In this document: positions 12,901-12,972 of the stretch, in pieces
Layout of the letters: every line of letters begins with the position of its first letter
Position numbering within the stretch: position 1 is the stretch's first letter
NCBI GenBank assembly: GCA_021296435.1
Contig: JAGWAK010000094.1
Span: 1-12,972 of the forward strand
DNA: 12,972 bases
Source of the DNA: Acidimicrobiia bacterium
GTDB taxonomy: Bacteria > Actinomycetota > Acidimicrobiia > Acidimicrobiales > CATQHL01
Direction of reading: 5' to 3'
The notes under the pieces: generated by a model
Told to the model about the DNA's origin: nothing
What the model saw: the letters and a program-made list of their open reading frames with translations, nothing else
Database searches by the model: none
Made by a program: the position numbers and the translations under genes

Positions 12901-12972
12901 TCATCCCTTCACCGCCGATCCCACGACCGACTCGGTGAACGTGCGCTGGAAGGTCAGCAGGACGATCGCCGG
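12901..12972 (-). CDS. ABC transporter permease, C-terminal end (partial)
   Basis: The last 23 residues of a minus-strand gene are present: PAIVLLTFQRTFTESVVGSA then VKG and a TGA stop at 12901-12903. The FQR-F----V-GAVKG ending is typical of MalG-type permeases of carbohydrate ABC importers (inner-membrane subunit), where a last transmembrane helix runs into this tail. The rest lies outside the window. Position just upstream of a nucleoside hydrolase suggests import of nucleosides or sugars. The short length limits certainty. Confidence 0.7.
   Translation of the reverse strand, partial: PAIVLLTFQRTFTESVVGSAVKG

Noticed and set aside
1..12972. tRNA, rRNA, CRISPR array, insertion sequence or prophage
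   Set aside because: No cloverleaf, rRNA-like, regularly spaced repeat, transposase or phage protein signal was found on either strand by reading.

Overview
The window is about 13 kb of high-GC DNA with dense, mostly short-spaced genes, frequent GTG starts, and several genes whose -10 box lies only 6 to 9 bases before the start codon (leaderless type). With a one-chain biotin carboxylase/BCCP subunit and a Suf cluster that carries a Rieske ferredoxin between sufD and sufC, this points to an actinobacterium. An acidimicrobial-like lineage is my guess from overall protein flavour and is not proven by the sequence.

Layout, left to right. (1) 1-1509: the start of a DUF1697 gene on the minus strand, broken by a stop at its fourth codon; an intergenic stretch with overlapping inverted repeats; a macro-domain ADP-ribose hydrolase; and a thioredoxin-fold redoxin with a CPGC motif. 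(2) 1546-4243: a biotin-dependent acyl-CoA carboxylase alpha subunit (minus) divergent from the biotin ligase birA (plus), so the carboxylase and the enzyme that biotinylates it share a 73-bp intergenic region. (3) 4430-6506: an unrecognised eight-helix membrane protein, a flavin reductase-like protein, and a gamma-carbonic-anhydrase-like hexapeptide protein. (4) 6535-10884: the iron-sulfur cluster assembly locus sufB, a small four-cysteine protein of unknown function, sufD, a Rieske ferredoxin and sufC. (5) 10885-11528: a decayed LacI-type regulator lacking its DNA-binding half, then pterin-4a-carbinolamine dehydratase (11525-11818). (6) 11865-12972 on the minus strand: a nucleoside hydrolase downstream of the last codons of a sugar/nucleoside-type ABC permease.

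The most notable points are these. sufB is split over three reading segments by two short deletions (about 17 and 19 bases missing relative to the family) whose combined effect restores the frame. The four-cysteine protein lies inside the suf cluster, behind its own leaderless-type promoter. sufS and sufU do not follow sufC; a frameshifted LacI remnant does. The carbonic-anhydrase-like protein has Glu at the position of the third metal-binding His. Three genes (DUF1697, sufB, lacI-like) are disrupted in one window, so either local gene erosion or sequence/assembly error must be considered. I saw no tRNA, rRNA, CRISPR array, insertion sequence or prophage genes.
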